From the NCBI GenBank assembly GCA_013407085.1, contig JACCGJ010006452.1, forward strand, positions 1 to 64,000: a DNA stretch of 64,000 nt. Reading direction: 5' to 3'. The DNA is from Atriophallophorus winterbourni. Taxonomy: Eukaryota > Platyhelminthes > Trematoda > Plagiorchiida > Microphallidae. A program made the translations under genes and the position numbers. The notes under the pieces were generated by a model. The model saw only the letters and a list, made by a program, of their open reading frames with translations, did not search any database and was not told where the DNA came from. Of this stretch, positions 21,681 to 30,569 are shown piece by piece (positions within the stretch are counted from its first letter, which is position 1; every line of letters begins with the position of its first letter).

Positions 21681-24600
21681 CATCATCATCATCAAAGACA
21701 GCATTACACCGGTAGCACGTACCGAATGCTTAACTGCCATACAACCATGAAAAATTAAAATCCTAAAAGATGGGGAAGGGTGGGACTTAAATTGCTACGG
21801 ATTCTATAGAAGAGTAAGCACAAACAAACTGGGAAGAGGTGCCTACACCTCGAATGGAACATGCATTCAAACAAGTTTCGTGAACGAGTAGAGCAACATC
21901 AGCACGGCAGCTTCCTTGCGGCTTTCACTGTCATGCATCATAACAAGCTTTTCTCGTCACTCCGCTTGACAACATACAAGGTTATGCAAACACTCCAAGA
22001 AGATGCTTAGTGCAAGACCGCCATTGAACACGGTTTCGGGACATATCCTGAAGCGTAACTAACCATTGCGATATATGATCGCGGGGACACCAGCCTGGAA
22101 GACGCGCTGCGCCTACTTTGGAAAGGTTACTAGTAAGAATTTTTAGCTGCCTATGCCATGTGACGGTTTGGCCACCCCGAGATTTACGCCAATCAGGATG
22201 TGGCGTCGCAAAAAGAATCTGTTTCGGAAGTCGGTGGTCCGGCATCCGTAAAACGTGACCCAACCAGCGTAACCTATGCAGGTTGATCTGCTTCTCTATA
22301 TCGACATTACTACCAAACAACTTATTTCGGAGAGCATCGGTGCGCATACGATTGTAACAGCTAACTCCTAGAATGCTGCGGAGACACCGGTTGTCGAATA
22401 CTTGGAGACGCTGAATGTGTTCTTTACGTAAGGTCCAGGTTTCGCACCCATACAGTAACACAGCCCGAACTGTCGCTTTATAGACTCTACCCTTGAGTAG
22501 CAGAGACAGTCCTTTCTGACGCCAGAGGTGACCTAGGTTGCGGAATGCTACGGTCGCTTTAGAAATGCGTGCCGAGACCTCGTTATCTAACGATGCAGAA
22601 TTATTGATACAACTACCGAGATACGTAAAACGATCCACAATTTCAAGCGCCTGATTGTCAAGTAATAAAGCGTTGTTCGATAAGTCGATGTCCTGCAGAA
22701 GAACACTGCACTTAGAGGGCGCAAAACGCATTCCAAATGCGGGCACAATACTAGATAGCTTGTTCAGTATCGCCTGTGCATCTGTGTATGAGTCGAAGAG
22801 CAGAACTATGTCATCAGCATAATCCAAGTCGAGAAGCTTGACGCCTGGCATTATGTGAACTCCGAAAGCTGGGGCACCTTCGTTGCATAATTCCATAATT
22901 GCATCAATTACAAAATTGAACAAAAACGGAGAAATCGGGCATCCTTGTCGGACGCCACTTGTGGTGTGGAATTTGGGTGAGAGTTCATTGTAAACCCTAA
23001 CGCATCCGGATGTATGAGCATAAAGTGCGCGTAGTATGTTGACATACTTATGCGGAACGCCTTTGCACAACAAGGTCTTAAACAGGACATTTCGATCGAC
23101 TGAATCAAATGCTCCTTTGAAGTCTAAAAAGATGGCTATTGTCGGCTGTCGATAGGTGTGCCGCAGTTCTAATATCCGTCGAAGAGTAAAAATGTGGTCG
23201 ACACAGCCTCTGCCAGGCCGGAAGCCAGCTTGCTGCTCACGGATCTGTGATTCCCTATGCGATGTTAATCTTCGAAGACATATGGACGCTAATAATCTCG
23301 TAATGATGGGAGTGAGACTTATCCCACGGTGATTAGAGCATGAGCTTCGCACACCTTTTTTAAATATAGGTATGATAACTGATTCGCCCCAACTCGGAGG
23401 GACGGATTCTGACATCCACACTTCACGGAGGAGATCTCCTAATGTGCTGATTAGGACTTGGCCACCTTCTTTGAACAAAACAGGCGGTATGTCATCGGGG
23501 CCAGCAGCTTTGAATCGTTTCATGGATTCGATACATGCTTTAATTTCTAAATCATTAGGGGGATCTACGCTAACAGGCCAAGGATCACACTGCCTCAAGT
23601 GAGGGAATGATTCTGTTGCAGGCGACCAGCTGAATTGTTCTTCAAAATGTTCGGCCCAGCGTGACAGGCGGCGATTCTTATTAGTGATAAGAGTACCGTC
23701 TAATTCCGCTATAGTCTCACTCACTCCTTGTTTCGTAGGCCCAGTCGATCGAATAAGTTGGAAGAGTTTTCGCACGTTACCCGCATTATTTGCTATTTCC
23801 ATTTCTTCGACCTTATTTAGCCACCACCTTTCTCTGTCTAGTCTTAAGCTCCGTTTAAGTTCATTCCTCACGCGTCTACGCTCTGTATTGTGTCCAGGAC
23901 CATGAGGTATTTCGCGTCGCTGGTGAAGAATTTCTATAGAGCGCTGTGAAATCCAGTGGGACTTTTGGGTTGGTTGTGCAGTCTCACAGGCTGTTATTGC
24001 GGCGGCTCGCATAATCCCTGCTATTTTGTTCCACCTTTCATCGGTAGTTGCATACTGGGCAACTGGGAGTGAGTTACTCAAGGTGGTCCTATAAATGTCT
24101 TGAACTGCAGGCTGAAAGAATTTTTCGACAGCAATGCGTTTCCCATTCGAGGGCTTCGCACCGGAGAACTTTAACGAGAACCTACATCGCACAAGAGCAT
24201 GATCTGAATCTACGCAGGTATTCCAAAAAGAGCGGCAGTCCTCAATGCAACCTCTCCAGCGAGCACTTATGGCGATATGGTCGATTTGGGCCGAAGGTTG
24301 GCTTCCATCCGGCGAGCGCCATGTGGCACATTGACATCTTTTATGGCGAAAGGAGGTGCTGCTAATGAATAATCGAGATTGTGCACAGAATTGTATAAAC
24401 CGTTCACCATTATCTGTGCGTTGGCTTTCAAGACCAAACATGCCACCTAATTGTGATTCAGATGTATCTAAGCGACCTAGTCTGGCATTCATATCTCCTG
24501 CTAAGACAACAATATCGGAGCTTTTTGCACGTCGCAAAAGAGCATAAAGATCGTCGTAGAAGGCGTTCTTCTCGTCGTCGGAATTGGTGTTAGTCGGAGC

Positions 24601-25532
24601 GTAAGTTGCTACAATAAACAAGCATCTCTGATTAGAAGATTTTGAGTTTGGTCTAATATTAGTGGCGAGTCTAACTGCGCACATTCTGCTATTGCGAGGA
24701 ATCCAATCGATTAGACAGGATTCGGCACGTGAATTCAGCACTATACCAACACCCGCCTGTCCTGAAATGGCAGCTACAGAATCACCAGAGCAGCGCAAAA
24801 AGTAGCGAGTTGAAAGATTTGGGGCAGTAAGTTCAGTAATTATAGACGGATCATATAAGCGCGTTTCCGATAAACAGCAAACATCAATAGATAGACTATC
24901 TAAGGTAAGAGCCAGTGCAGCTTGCTGGCCTATTTGTCTCAGAGTCCTAACATTCATGGCTCCGATGTGAGCAGAGGTCCGTGGTTTAAGAAAGTGACCT
25001 GTAGATTCGCGAACAGAAAATGTTCCAACATGTTCAGCGCGGTCTTTTCTAAAGCTGGGATTGACAGACGGAGAGTTGTTAAGAGTGGATGGGGGAGGGG
25101 AAGGGTCGGAAACAGTTTGAAGAGTAGGGCCAGCAGTAGCTTGTTTTCGCTTACCCGCCCTGCTGTATGCAGCAGGTAAGGCGACCCTGTTTATCGTGCG
25201 CGACGGCCGATGCACTATGGAGTTGGTTTTCGTAGTAATAGTCATGGTCATGGTTGTATGCGGGCTGGGATACTGCCAGGTCGCCCATGCCTAGACAGGA
25301 GAACAATTAGGGTTCTCGACCAAAGCCTTTGGCTAAAAAGCCTGACCCAAAAGGCAGCGGGTTAGGTTGAGACCGTGTTCGTCTGACCTCTATCCATTGA
25401 CCTTCCTGGTATGAGTGACTCTGAAGGTGCTCGGAGAGCACCACCCAGCATAGCTCAATGGGTCTTAGAGGTACACAAACCATCGCACCACGTTAAGGTC
25501 CAGTCTCAGCGCGATGGGATCCAGTCTCAGCG
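21681..25532 (-). mobile_element. RTE-D, apparently intact RTE-clade LINE inside gypsy
   Basis: It is 3,852 bp on the minus strand, flanked by a 12-bp duplication (CGATTTCCTTTT at 21669-21680 and 25533-25544). The 5' end carries TCCAGTCTCAGCGCGAT (plus-strand view) twice, at 25499-25515 and 25520-25536. The leader ends with a TGGGCGACCTGGCAGTAT block before the ATG. The 3' UTR ends in a GGTA/TACC hairpin and (GATGAT)n. It is complete at both ends and is the youngest insertion in the nest. Confidence 0.94.
21982..25251 (-). CDS. RTE-D endonuclease/reverse transcriptase, 1,089 codons, uninterrupted
   Basis: This single ORF contains a short basic N-terminal extension, then an APE-type endonuclease (about residues 95-355), which cuts DNA to prime reverse transcription. 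Its motifs are NVRTL, SETR, GDMNARLG (about 251), QIDHIAIS (about 322) and DSDHALV (about 349). A linker leads to RT (about 600-880) with QAGFRPGRGC, FLDFKGAFDSVDR, GVRQGCPISPFLF, the catalytic LDYADD (about 809) and FTYLGSCI (about 875). The C-terminal region (about 930-1,089) has LLYGCETWTL and RWLGHVLRM, as in other RTE proteins. The first ATG after the conserved leader block is taken as start. No catalytic residue is missing by eye. Confidence 0.93.
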   Translation of the reverse strand: MTMTITTKTNSIVHRPSRTINRVALPAAYSRAGKRKQATAGPTLQTVSDPSPPPSTLNNSPSVNPSFRKDRAEHVGTFSVRESTGHFLKPRTSAHIGAMNVRTLRQIGQQAALALTLDSLSIDVCCLSETRLYDPSIITELTAPNLSTRYFLRCSGDSVAAISGQAGVGIVLNSRAESCLIDWIPRNSRMCAVRLATNIRPNSKSSNQRCLFIVATYAPTNTNSDDEKNAFYDDLYALLRRAKSSDIVVLAGDMNARLGRLDTSESQLGGMFGLESQRTDNGERFIQFCAQSRLFISSTSFRHKRCQCATWRSPDGSQPSAQIDHIAISARWRGCIEDCRSFWNTCVDSDHALVRCRFSLKFSGAKPSNGKRIAVEKFFQPAVQDIYRTTLSNSLPVAQYATTDERWNKIAGIMRAAAITACETAQPTQKSHWISQRSIEILHQRREIPHGPGHNTERRRVRNELKRSLRLDRERWWLNKVEEMEIANNAGNVRKLFQLIRSTGPTKQGVSETIAELDGTLITNKNRRLSRWAEHFEEQFSWSPATESFPHLRQCDPWPVSVDPPNDLEIKACIESMKRFKAAGPDDIPPVLFKEGGQVLISTLGDLLREVWMSESVPPSWGESVIIPIFKKGVRSSCSNHRGISLTPIITRLLASICLRRLTSHRESQIREQQAGFRPGRGCVDHIFTLRRILELRHTYRQPTIAIFLDFKGAFDSVDRNVLFKTLLCKGVPHKYVNILRALYAHTSGCVRVYNELSPKFHTTSGVRQGCPISPFLFNFVIDAIMELCNEGAPAFGVHIMPGVKLLDLDYADDIVLLFDSYTDAQAILNKLSSIVPAFGMRFAPSKCSVLLQDIDLSNNALLLDNQALEIVDRFTYLGSCINNSASLDNEVSARISKATVAFRNLGHLWRQKGLSLLLKGRVYKATVRAVLLYGCETWTLRKEHIQRLQVFDNRCLRSILGVSCYNRMRTDALRNKLFGSNVDIEKQINLHRLRWLGHVLRMPDHRLPKQILFATPHPDWRKSRGGQTVTWHRQLKILTSNLSKVGAARLPGWCPRDHISQWLVTLQDMSRNRVQWRSCTKHLLGVFA

Positions 25533-26385
25533 CGATTTCCTTTTGCCTTTCCATGTGCGGATATGTCATCAGCTACTGTGATTGGCTGTCTCACACAACT
25601 TTTCACATTGTTCGGGATGCCTGCCTATATCCACTCTGACAGGGGTTCGTCATTCTTGTCTTCTGAACTCAAAATCTTTCTGACTGAGAAAGGAATCGCC
25701 ATGAGTCACACATCAGCATATAATCCACAAGGCAACGGCCAGGTAGAACGTCTCAATGGCACACTTTGGAAAACAATCAGCCTTGCTCTGAAAACTCATA
25801 ATTTACCGATAACTCGTTGGGAGACTGTTTTACCTGATGCTCTACACAGCCTCCGGTCATTGCTGTGCACATCTACGAACCACACACCTCATGAACGCAT
25901 GTTTCAATATGCTCGACGCTCTTGTTCTGGGACCTCTCTGCCTTCTTGGCTAACTACGCCAGGTTCGGTCTCCTGCAGCGATGCGATCGGTCATCTAAGT
26001 ATCAACCGTTGGTGGAAGAAGTGGAGCTTCTGAGTTGTAACCCTCATTACGCTCGTATTGCTCATCAAGATGGCAGAACGGAAACTGTATCACTCCGCCG
26101 TTTAGCCCCAACAGTTCGGGAAACGACAACAGACCCTTGTGATCATCCTGACTCCGATACAAACATCGAACAAAGGACCTCGGATGTAACACAGGAAGAC
26201 CACAACAATAATTCCCGATCAGTGGAGATGTTGCCGATGTCATCGCATGAAACCCTTATCCCTACTTACCCGGAACTACTAGAAAAGCAGCAACGGGTTC
26301 ACCCCTACGATCTGAGAAATCGTGAAGCCTAAAATTAATTTGGCCTTCAATCGTACGAGCTGACTCAAAACAAAGCCGGGGTGAA

Positions 26386-26556
26386 TGTCATGATTGTTAC
26401 TTGTTTGTGATGTACACCTTTTGCATACAGTTACTAAACTTTCATATTTACATTTCAGCTCATGTACTCTCGTTCTAGATAAGTAAAGCGTTACTTATTC
26501 TATACTAACGTGACTTCCTTTTGAACTCAATTCGGATCAGATTCTACAACGTTACA
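26386..26556 (+). repeat. Gypsy 3' LTR, complete (171 bp)
   Basis: It begins TGTCATGATTG and ends CAACGTTACA, just before the GATAC duplication. It follows the end of the pol remnant, whose last codons read PYDLRNREA. At 171 bp it is short for a gypsy LTR. Confidence 0.9.
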
Positions 26557-28833
26557 GATACCCCTGTGATTACCGCACTCTTTCCTCGACCCTTTCTTGA
26601 ATAATGGGACGATGGCTGACGGTCCCCACGCGCTGGGTATGGTTTCCTCGTTCCAGATCTTTCCGAAGAGCACTGACAGTTCACTGCACAAAACGTCGAC
26701 ACATTCAACAAATAGTTCGGCTGGTAGCTCGTCTAAACCAGGGGCTTTGCGTCGCTTAAGCTTCATTATGTGTGAGCGAATTTCCACCTCTGTAGGTGGT
26801 TCCTGTGGGGCCGGCCACTGAGTGGTGGAGCCACTAGGCTGAGCAACAGAGAGTGGTCGCGGTTGATTGAATTTGCTAGCGAAATGTTCCCTCCAGCGGT
26901 CCATTCGCCTTTCTCTGTTGGTAATCAACGACCCATCTGCTTCCGTGATGAGTTCGCTCACGCTGGGCATTCGGGGTCCCGTGGAGCGTATAAGCTGGAA
27001 CAATTTGCGGGTGTTGCCAACTGCTTGGGCTGCTTCCATCTCGCTTGCCCGCTCTTCCCACCATGATTCTCGGTCCGTTTTGAGGCTGGTCTTCAACTGG
27101 TGGCGAATTTGCCTGCGCTGTTCATCATATCTTTTCCCCGGAGGTAAGAAACGCTGTTGGTCAATTAATTTGGCTGTAGCAGCAGATATCCAGTTGGAAT
27201 CTGTTCGCTTGGATGTTCCACAGCTTTCCAGGCCAGCATGATACATTGCGCTTGGGATTTGAGCCCAATGCTCCTCAATATTATAAGGATGGGGTCCAAG
27301 TGCATTAGATAGTGCCGTTAGATAGTTCTCTGCCACTGCTCTATCTGATAGTTTAAGCGTATCCAGCCTCGTGATATTTTTCTTACGCGATCCGCTGAAA
27401 CGCATAGTTAGGTTTGCACAGACTAACGCGTGGTCTGATGATAGGCAGGTCGACCAATATGATCTGCAGTCTTGCACACTGGAACGCCATCGATAACTGA
27501 TCGCAATGTGATCAATTTGTGTCCAGAGTCCTGTCGAGGGGGATCTCCATGTTGCTGACCGTTGTTTGGAATGTCGGAAGTTGACGCTGCTGAGAAATAG
27601 GCGGTGCTCAGCACATAGACTCAACAGGCGTTCACCGTTGTCTGATCGGACGCAATCGAGACCATATGGACCACCGAGGTGTCGTTCACTTTGTGAGAGG
27701 AGGCCAACTCGGGCATTAAGATCGCCAGCCAGGATGACAATATCCGACTTTCGTGCTTTACGCAGTAATTCGTCTAGACCTCGGTAGAATTCGTCTTTCG
27801 CTAAATCAGCACTGCAGTCAGTGGGGGCGTAGGCTGCGATGACGAAAAGTGCACGGGTGGTCTGCCTGTGTTGACTGATTTTGCATGAGCCACCAAGTCG
27901 GACGGCGCACAAACGGCTATTGACAGGTAACCAGTCAATCAAGGCTGCCTCGGCGCGTGAGCTCAGGGCAATACCAACTCCTGCAAGTCCCGCTGTCTGG
28001 GCCTCTTCATCACCAGATACACGCAAACGGAACTTGACTCCGGTATTATTCGGTGAGCATAGGTTTATCACATGACTAGAGTCGTGTAAGCGCGTTTCTG
28101 ATAGGCAGCAGATGTCTACTCTCATCGTTTCTAGTGTACGAGCTAACCCAGCCTGTTGTCCTGTTTGCCTCAAGGTCCTGACGTTGAATGCAGCTAGCTT
28201 GAAGGGCATACGGGGTTTCAGGAAGTGAGCACTCTGGCTTGGCTGTTCTGTGTTTGGCGAGCTGGAAAGGGCATCTTGACGAGATTCATTGCTTGTGTGT
28301 AATGAGGGTCGTGGGATATAAGGATCGGCATGTGATGTAATGTAGCGAACGTGATTTTGACAGCGAGTTGTGGATGAAGTGGATTCCATGGTTCTTGTTG
28401 TAGGCGACATACTACCCGGTTGCCAAGGCCGAAGTAGGGGGTTAGCTTAGGGGACCCCACCCGGAGCCTTTGACTCAAAAGTCTTCCCGCAAGGCAGCAG
28501 GGATTTTCCTCAGGGTTCACTCCCGAAGCCTTTCCCGCAGTCGGGTATGCCGCAAGGCAGCGGAGGTTTGGAATCAGGGTTTTCCTTCCCTTAGATGGAC
28601 TGCCCTCCCAGGCTAACGAGCTCCATCTGCCCGGAGCAAACTGGTTTTGAGGCGCCAGTCACCCGCCTTCGCCCTTTCTCCTGTCAGTAGAAGCAGTTCC
28701 GCCGCGTGCAGGCCAGGAGCTGGGCTTTGGTTGTCAGAGGCTGTTTGAGACGCACGCCTTATGGGAGCATTTTATAGACAGTGAGAGCTCATCCCCACTG
28801 CCACCCCCGGCTGTGACAACCTTTGGGTGGAAT

Positions 28834-29068
28834 ACTTACTTTACTTTATACTTTTGTGCGACTATCTCCTCCGAGAGGATGAGTCGGCTTCAAAGAAGAT
28901 TCTTGGGAATTTGGGTACAAAGCGGCGTCCCCAGCACCACTCGGCGTTTGTTCGAGTCAGCTTCTCTAGCCTTTGCACAACCAAGTGCGACCTGCAAGGC
29001 AGCAGGGAGTTGTCAGAAAGAGGTGGTCTACCAGACTGTGTTCCAGGTTTTTCCTCAGGGTTTTCTCC
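28834..29068 (-). repeat. SINE-like insert with RTE-leader similarity and (AAGT)n tail
   Basis: It lies between the 5' end of RTE-C and CR1-E block 1. Read on the minus strand it starts GAAAACCCTGAGGAAAAACC, includes CCCTGCTGCCTTGCAGG (similar to the RTE-C leader), and ends in AAAGTATAAAGTAAAGTAAG, a plausible short tandem 3' tail. No target-site duplication is visible. It may be a second RTE-derived non-autonomous element or part of a complex insertion. Confidence 0.45.
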
Positions 29069-29165
29069 CTAATGCTTGCAGCTTGTTAAGCAATATCGCA
29101 TGGTCAACTCGGTCAAATGCCTTAGAGAAATCCAAGTAAATGAATAGATATTCTTCTTCTGCGTT

Positions 29166-30569
29166 GCTTGTAGAGCCCGGCATCGAAGGGACAAACTTGC
29201 CGATAAACGCAGTAGGCAAACACCTACATATTTTGTTCTCAACGAATCATCGAACCTGAAACCAGCTGAGGATCCCCCTAAGAAAACTACTTACGCGGAG
29301 GTAACAGCTAACGCTTCCATATCATCACTTCCGGACCCGTATGGTGCTATTGTCACCAGACTACTACGCCTCGAGTCTCTACTGGAAACGGACTCCCCAC
29401 CTGCTTGCACAAGTCCTAAGGATGATCTGGTACTGCCAAGTGTGACTCGATCAACAAAATCACACACTACTTCACAGGTAAAGCCAAAACCAAACAACGC
29501 TGGGAAACTGCCTGCAGCTCCAAAAGCCAATCACAAGAACACGCGATCCCTGACCATTGTATGCACAAATGTGCCGGAAAGTGTATCTCCATGCTTTCAA
29601 GCACGCAGGCAAGATGATGTGCAACAATGGCGAGCTCTCTGTGAGAAACTGAAACTTGATGTAGACCCGGTTTCTTTAGTACGTCTTTCCAGACACCCAA
29701 ACTCGCCTCACGCGGATGCCCCACGTCTACTCAGAATCACCCTTGACTCCCCGGAAAAGGTTGAAGAGGTCTTGCTCTCGGCCCACCTTCTTCGAAATAC
29801 AAATTTGCCTGTTCGTATTTTTCCAGACGTTCCTTGGTCTCAGAGGCAGATGCAAAAGCAAGAAGGCTACGATTGGAAATCGGCGAACGATAAACGCAGC
29901 ATTTTTGTCCACGGTATGCCTGAACTTAAAGATGATGACTTAGCTGAGAACACTCTACTCCACTGTTCTCAGTGGCGCTACATCCAAGAACTTAGCAAAA
30001 TTCACGGAACTTTGACGACTGCCGTGAAACGCCTTCGCACGTCCTCCAGCTACAAGGGTAATGCTCCCCGTATTCTGAAAATTACCTTCCAATCCGAAGA
30101 TATGGTTAATGCTGCCTTGCGCTTGTGGTATGATAACAAACGCTTTGCACCTACAGAGGTCCGTCTTCGCTCCGCAGTTGACAAACCAAGACCTCGTCCG
30201 CAACCATCAGTCATACCCAGCACAAATCAGTCTGCTGACGAACTTCACACGACCGCTTCAAAAAACTCCCCGCAGCCGGTTTCAGTGAGATCGGCGGAAT
30301 AACTGCAAACCCTATCACCACACTGCATACTCTACAATCACGCAGCCTTTCATGCTGTTACACAAATGTTGCAGGTTTCCTGAACAAACTCCCGGAACTC
30401 CGTTACCGACATTCCCTGTGCTCATGGGACCTAATAGCCGTTACCGAGACGTGGTTATCAAGCGCAGTTCATGATGCGGAACTCACCCTTCCAAACATGT
30501 AATTACTTCGCTGCGACCGTACAACAAGAGGAGGTGGAGTGCTGTTCTATCATCACGTTCTATCATCCG
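29166..30569 (+). mobile_element. CR1-G, 5'-truncated CR1 with ORF1 and start of endonuclease
   Basis: ORF1 is followed by the beginning of an APE endonuclease near 30351 (FLNKLPELRYRHSLCSWD, IAVTETWLSS, TRGGGVLFYHH), with a stop near 30500. The element is cut at about 30570, where RTE-F starts. The rest of ORF2 was not found on the far side of RTE-F, so more than a simple insertion took place. Confidence 0.8.
29236..30302 (+). CDS. CR1-G ORF1 protein, partial at the N-terminus
   Basis: The frame is open from about 29236 to the stop at 30300-30302; the first ATG is at 29442, but in-frame coding similarity extends upstream (PPKKTTYAEVTA). Two related modules are visible. Module 1 has LTIVCTNVPES, WRALCEKLKL, LSRHPNSPHADAPRLLRI and RIFPDVPWSQR. 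Module 2 has RSIFVHGMPE, QWRYIQEL and APRILKITF. CR1-K and CR1-L have the same pair. A PHD-like finger seen in K and L is absent or truncated here. The function is presumably RNA binding, as for other LINE ORF1 proteins (inference). Confidence 0.75.

Larger units (their letters stand above)
20781..26332 (+). pseudogene. Gypsy pol remnant: RT end, RNase H, integrase
   Basis: Starting within RT (VSKGVIRPDPERMEPIRKL), the frame runs through RNase H (IETDASDVAIAASL, AIVESIRKWRHYLLGRPF, VTDQRS, HVADTLSRN) into the integrase HHCC finger (a CHPG His, a later His, and CRVC). A frameshift near 21585 precedes the core block containing IDFKGPLP. RTE-D splits the core just after a DEFSRFPF segment. The rest (25545-26030) has HSDRGSSF and GNGQVERLNG; the second Asp and the Glu are 35 residues apart, as in DD35E. 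Another frame break near 25910-26030 leads to the C-terminal part ending at 26332. The copy cannot encode a full protein. Confidence 0.88.
20704..26556 (+). mobile_element. Ty3/gypsy LTR retrotransposon, internally deleted, inserted in RTE-C
   Basis: The element begins and ends with TG...CA. It is flanked by GATAC at 20699-20703 and 26557-26561, the 5-bp duplication typical of retroviral-type integrases. The 5' LTR is cut after 77 bp, and primer-binding site, gag, protease and most of RT are missing. What remains is the end of RT, RNase H, integrase and the 3' LTR. RTE-D is inserted in the integrase region. Apart from RTE-D, about 2.0 kb of gypsy sequence is present. Confidence 0.93.
19358..28410 (-). 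pseudogene. RTE-C endonuclease/reverse transcriptase, interrupted by gypsy
   Basis: The first part (28410-26557, 618 codons) holds the APE endonuclease (NVRTL, SETR, GDLNARVG, QIDHIAIS, SSDHALV) and the start of RT, up to GNHRGI. The second part (20698-19358, 447 codons with stop) resumes with SLIPVVSKLF and has GVRQGCPISPFLFNFAI, LDYADDIALLG, FTYLGSC and RWLGHVLRM. The two parts are in the same frame once the gypsy element and one copy of GATAC are discounted, and I see no other stop. The gypsy insertion therefore appears to be what killed the copy. Confidence 0.9.
19174..28824 (-). mobile_element. RTE-C, inserted in CR1-E and split by a gypsy element
   Basis: RTE-C reads on the minus strand from about 28824 to an (AAT)n tail at 19174. 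GGGTGGAAT at 19165-19173 and 28825-28833 is a likely 9-bp target-site duplication. Without the gypsy insert and its 5-bp duplication, the element is about 3.79 kb, the same size as RTE-A and RTE-D. The 3' end has a GTCT/AGAC hairpin before the tail. The 5' leader (28824-28411) is longer and different upstream, but keeps the GGCAACCGGGTAGTAT-type block just before the ATG. Confidence 0.85.
18430..29165 (-). mobile_element. CR1-E, outermost element of the nest
   Basis: It is read on the minus strand in two separated blocks. Block 1 (about 29165-29069) encodes FIYLDFSKAFDRVDHAILLNKLQAL. Block 2 (19173-18430) continues with IPPVLLSLVAAFLRS, CGVPQGSVLGPRLFLIFIND, LLFADDIKIW and the thumb region. 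Joined, these give the normal CR1 order, so everything between them was inserted later. The 5' part beyond 29165 is missing or replaced by CR1-G. Confidence 0.82.

Noticed and set aside
28813..29139. Plus-strand frames near 28.8-29.1 kb as a protein gene
   Set aside because: The stretch is an RTE-leader-like insert plus antisense CR1-E RT; the opposite-strand homology explains it.
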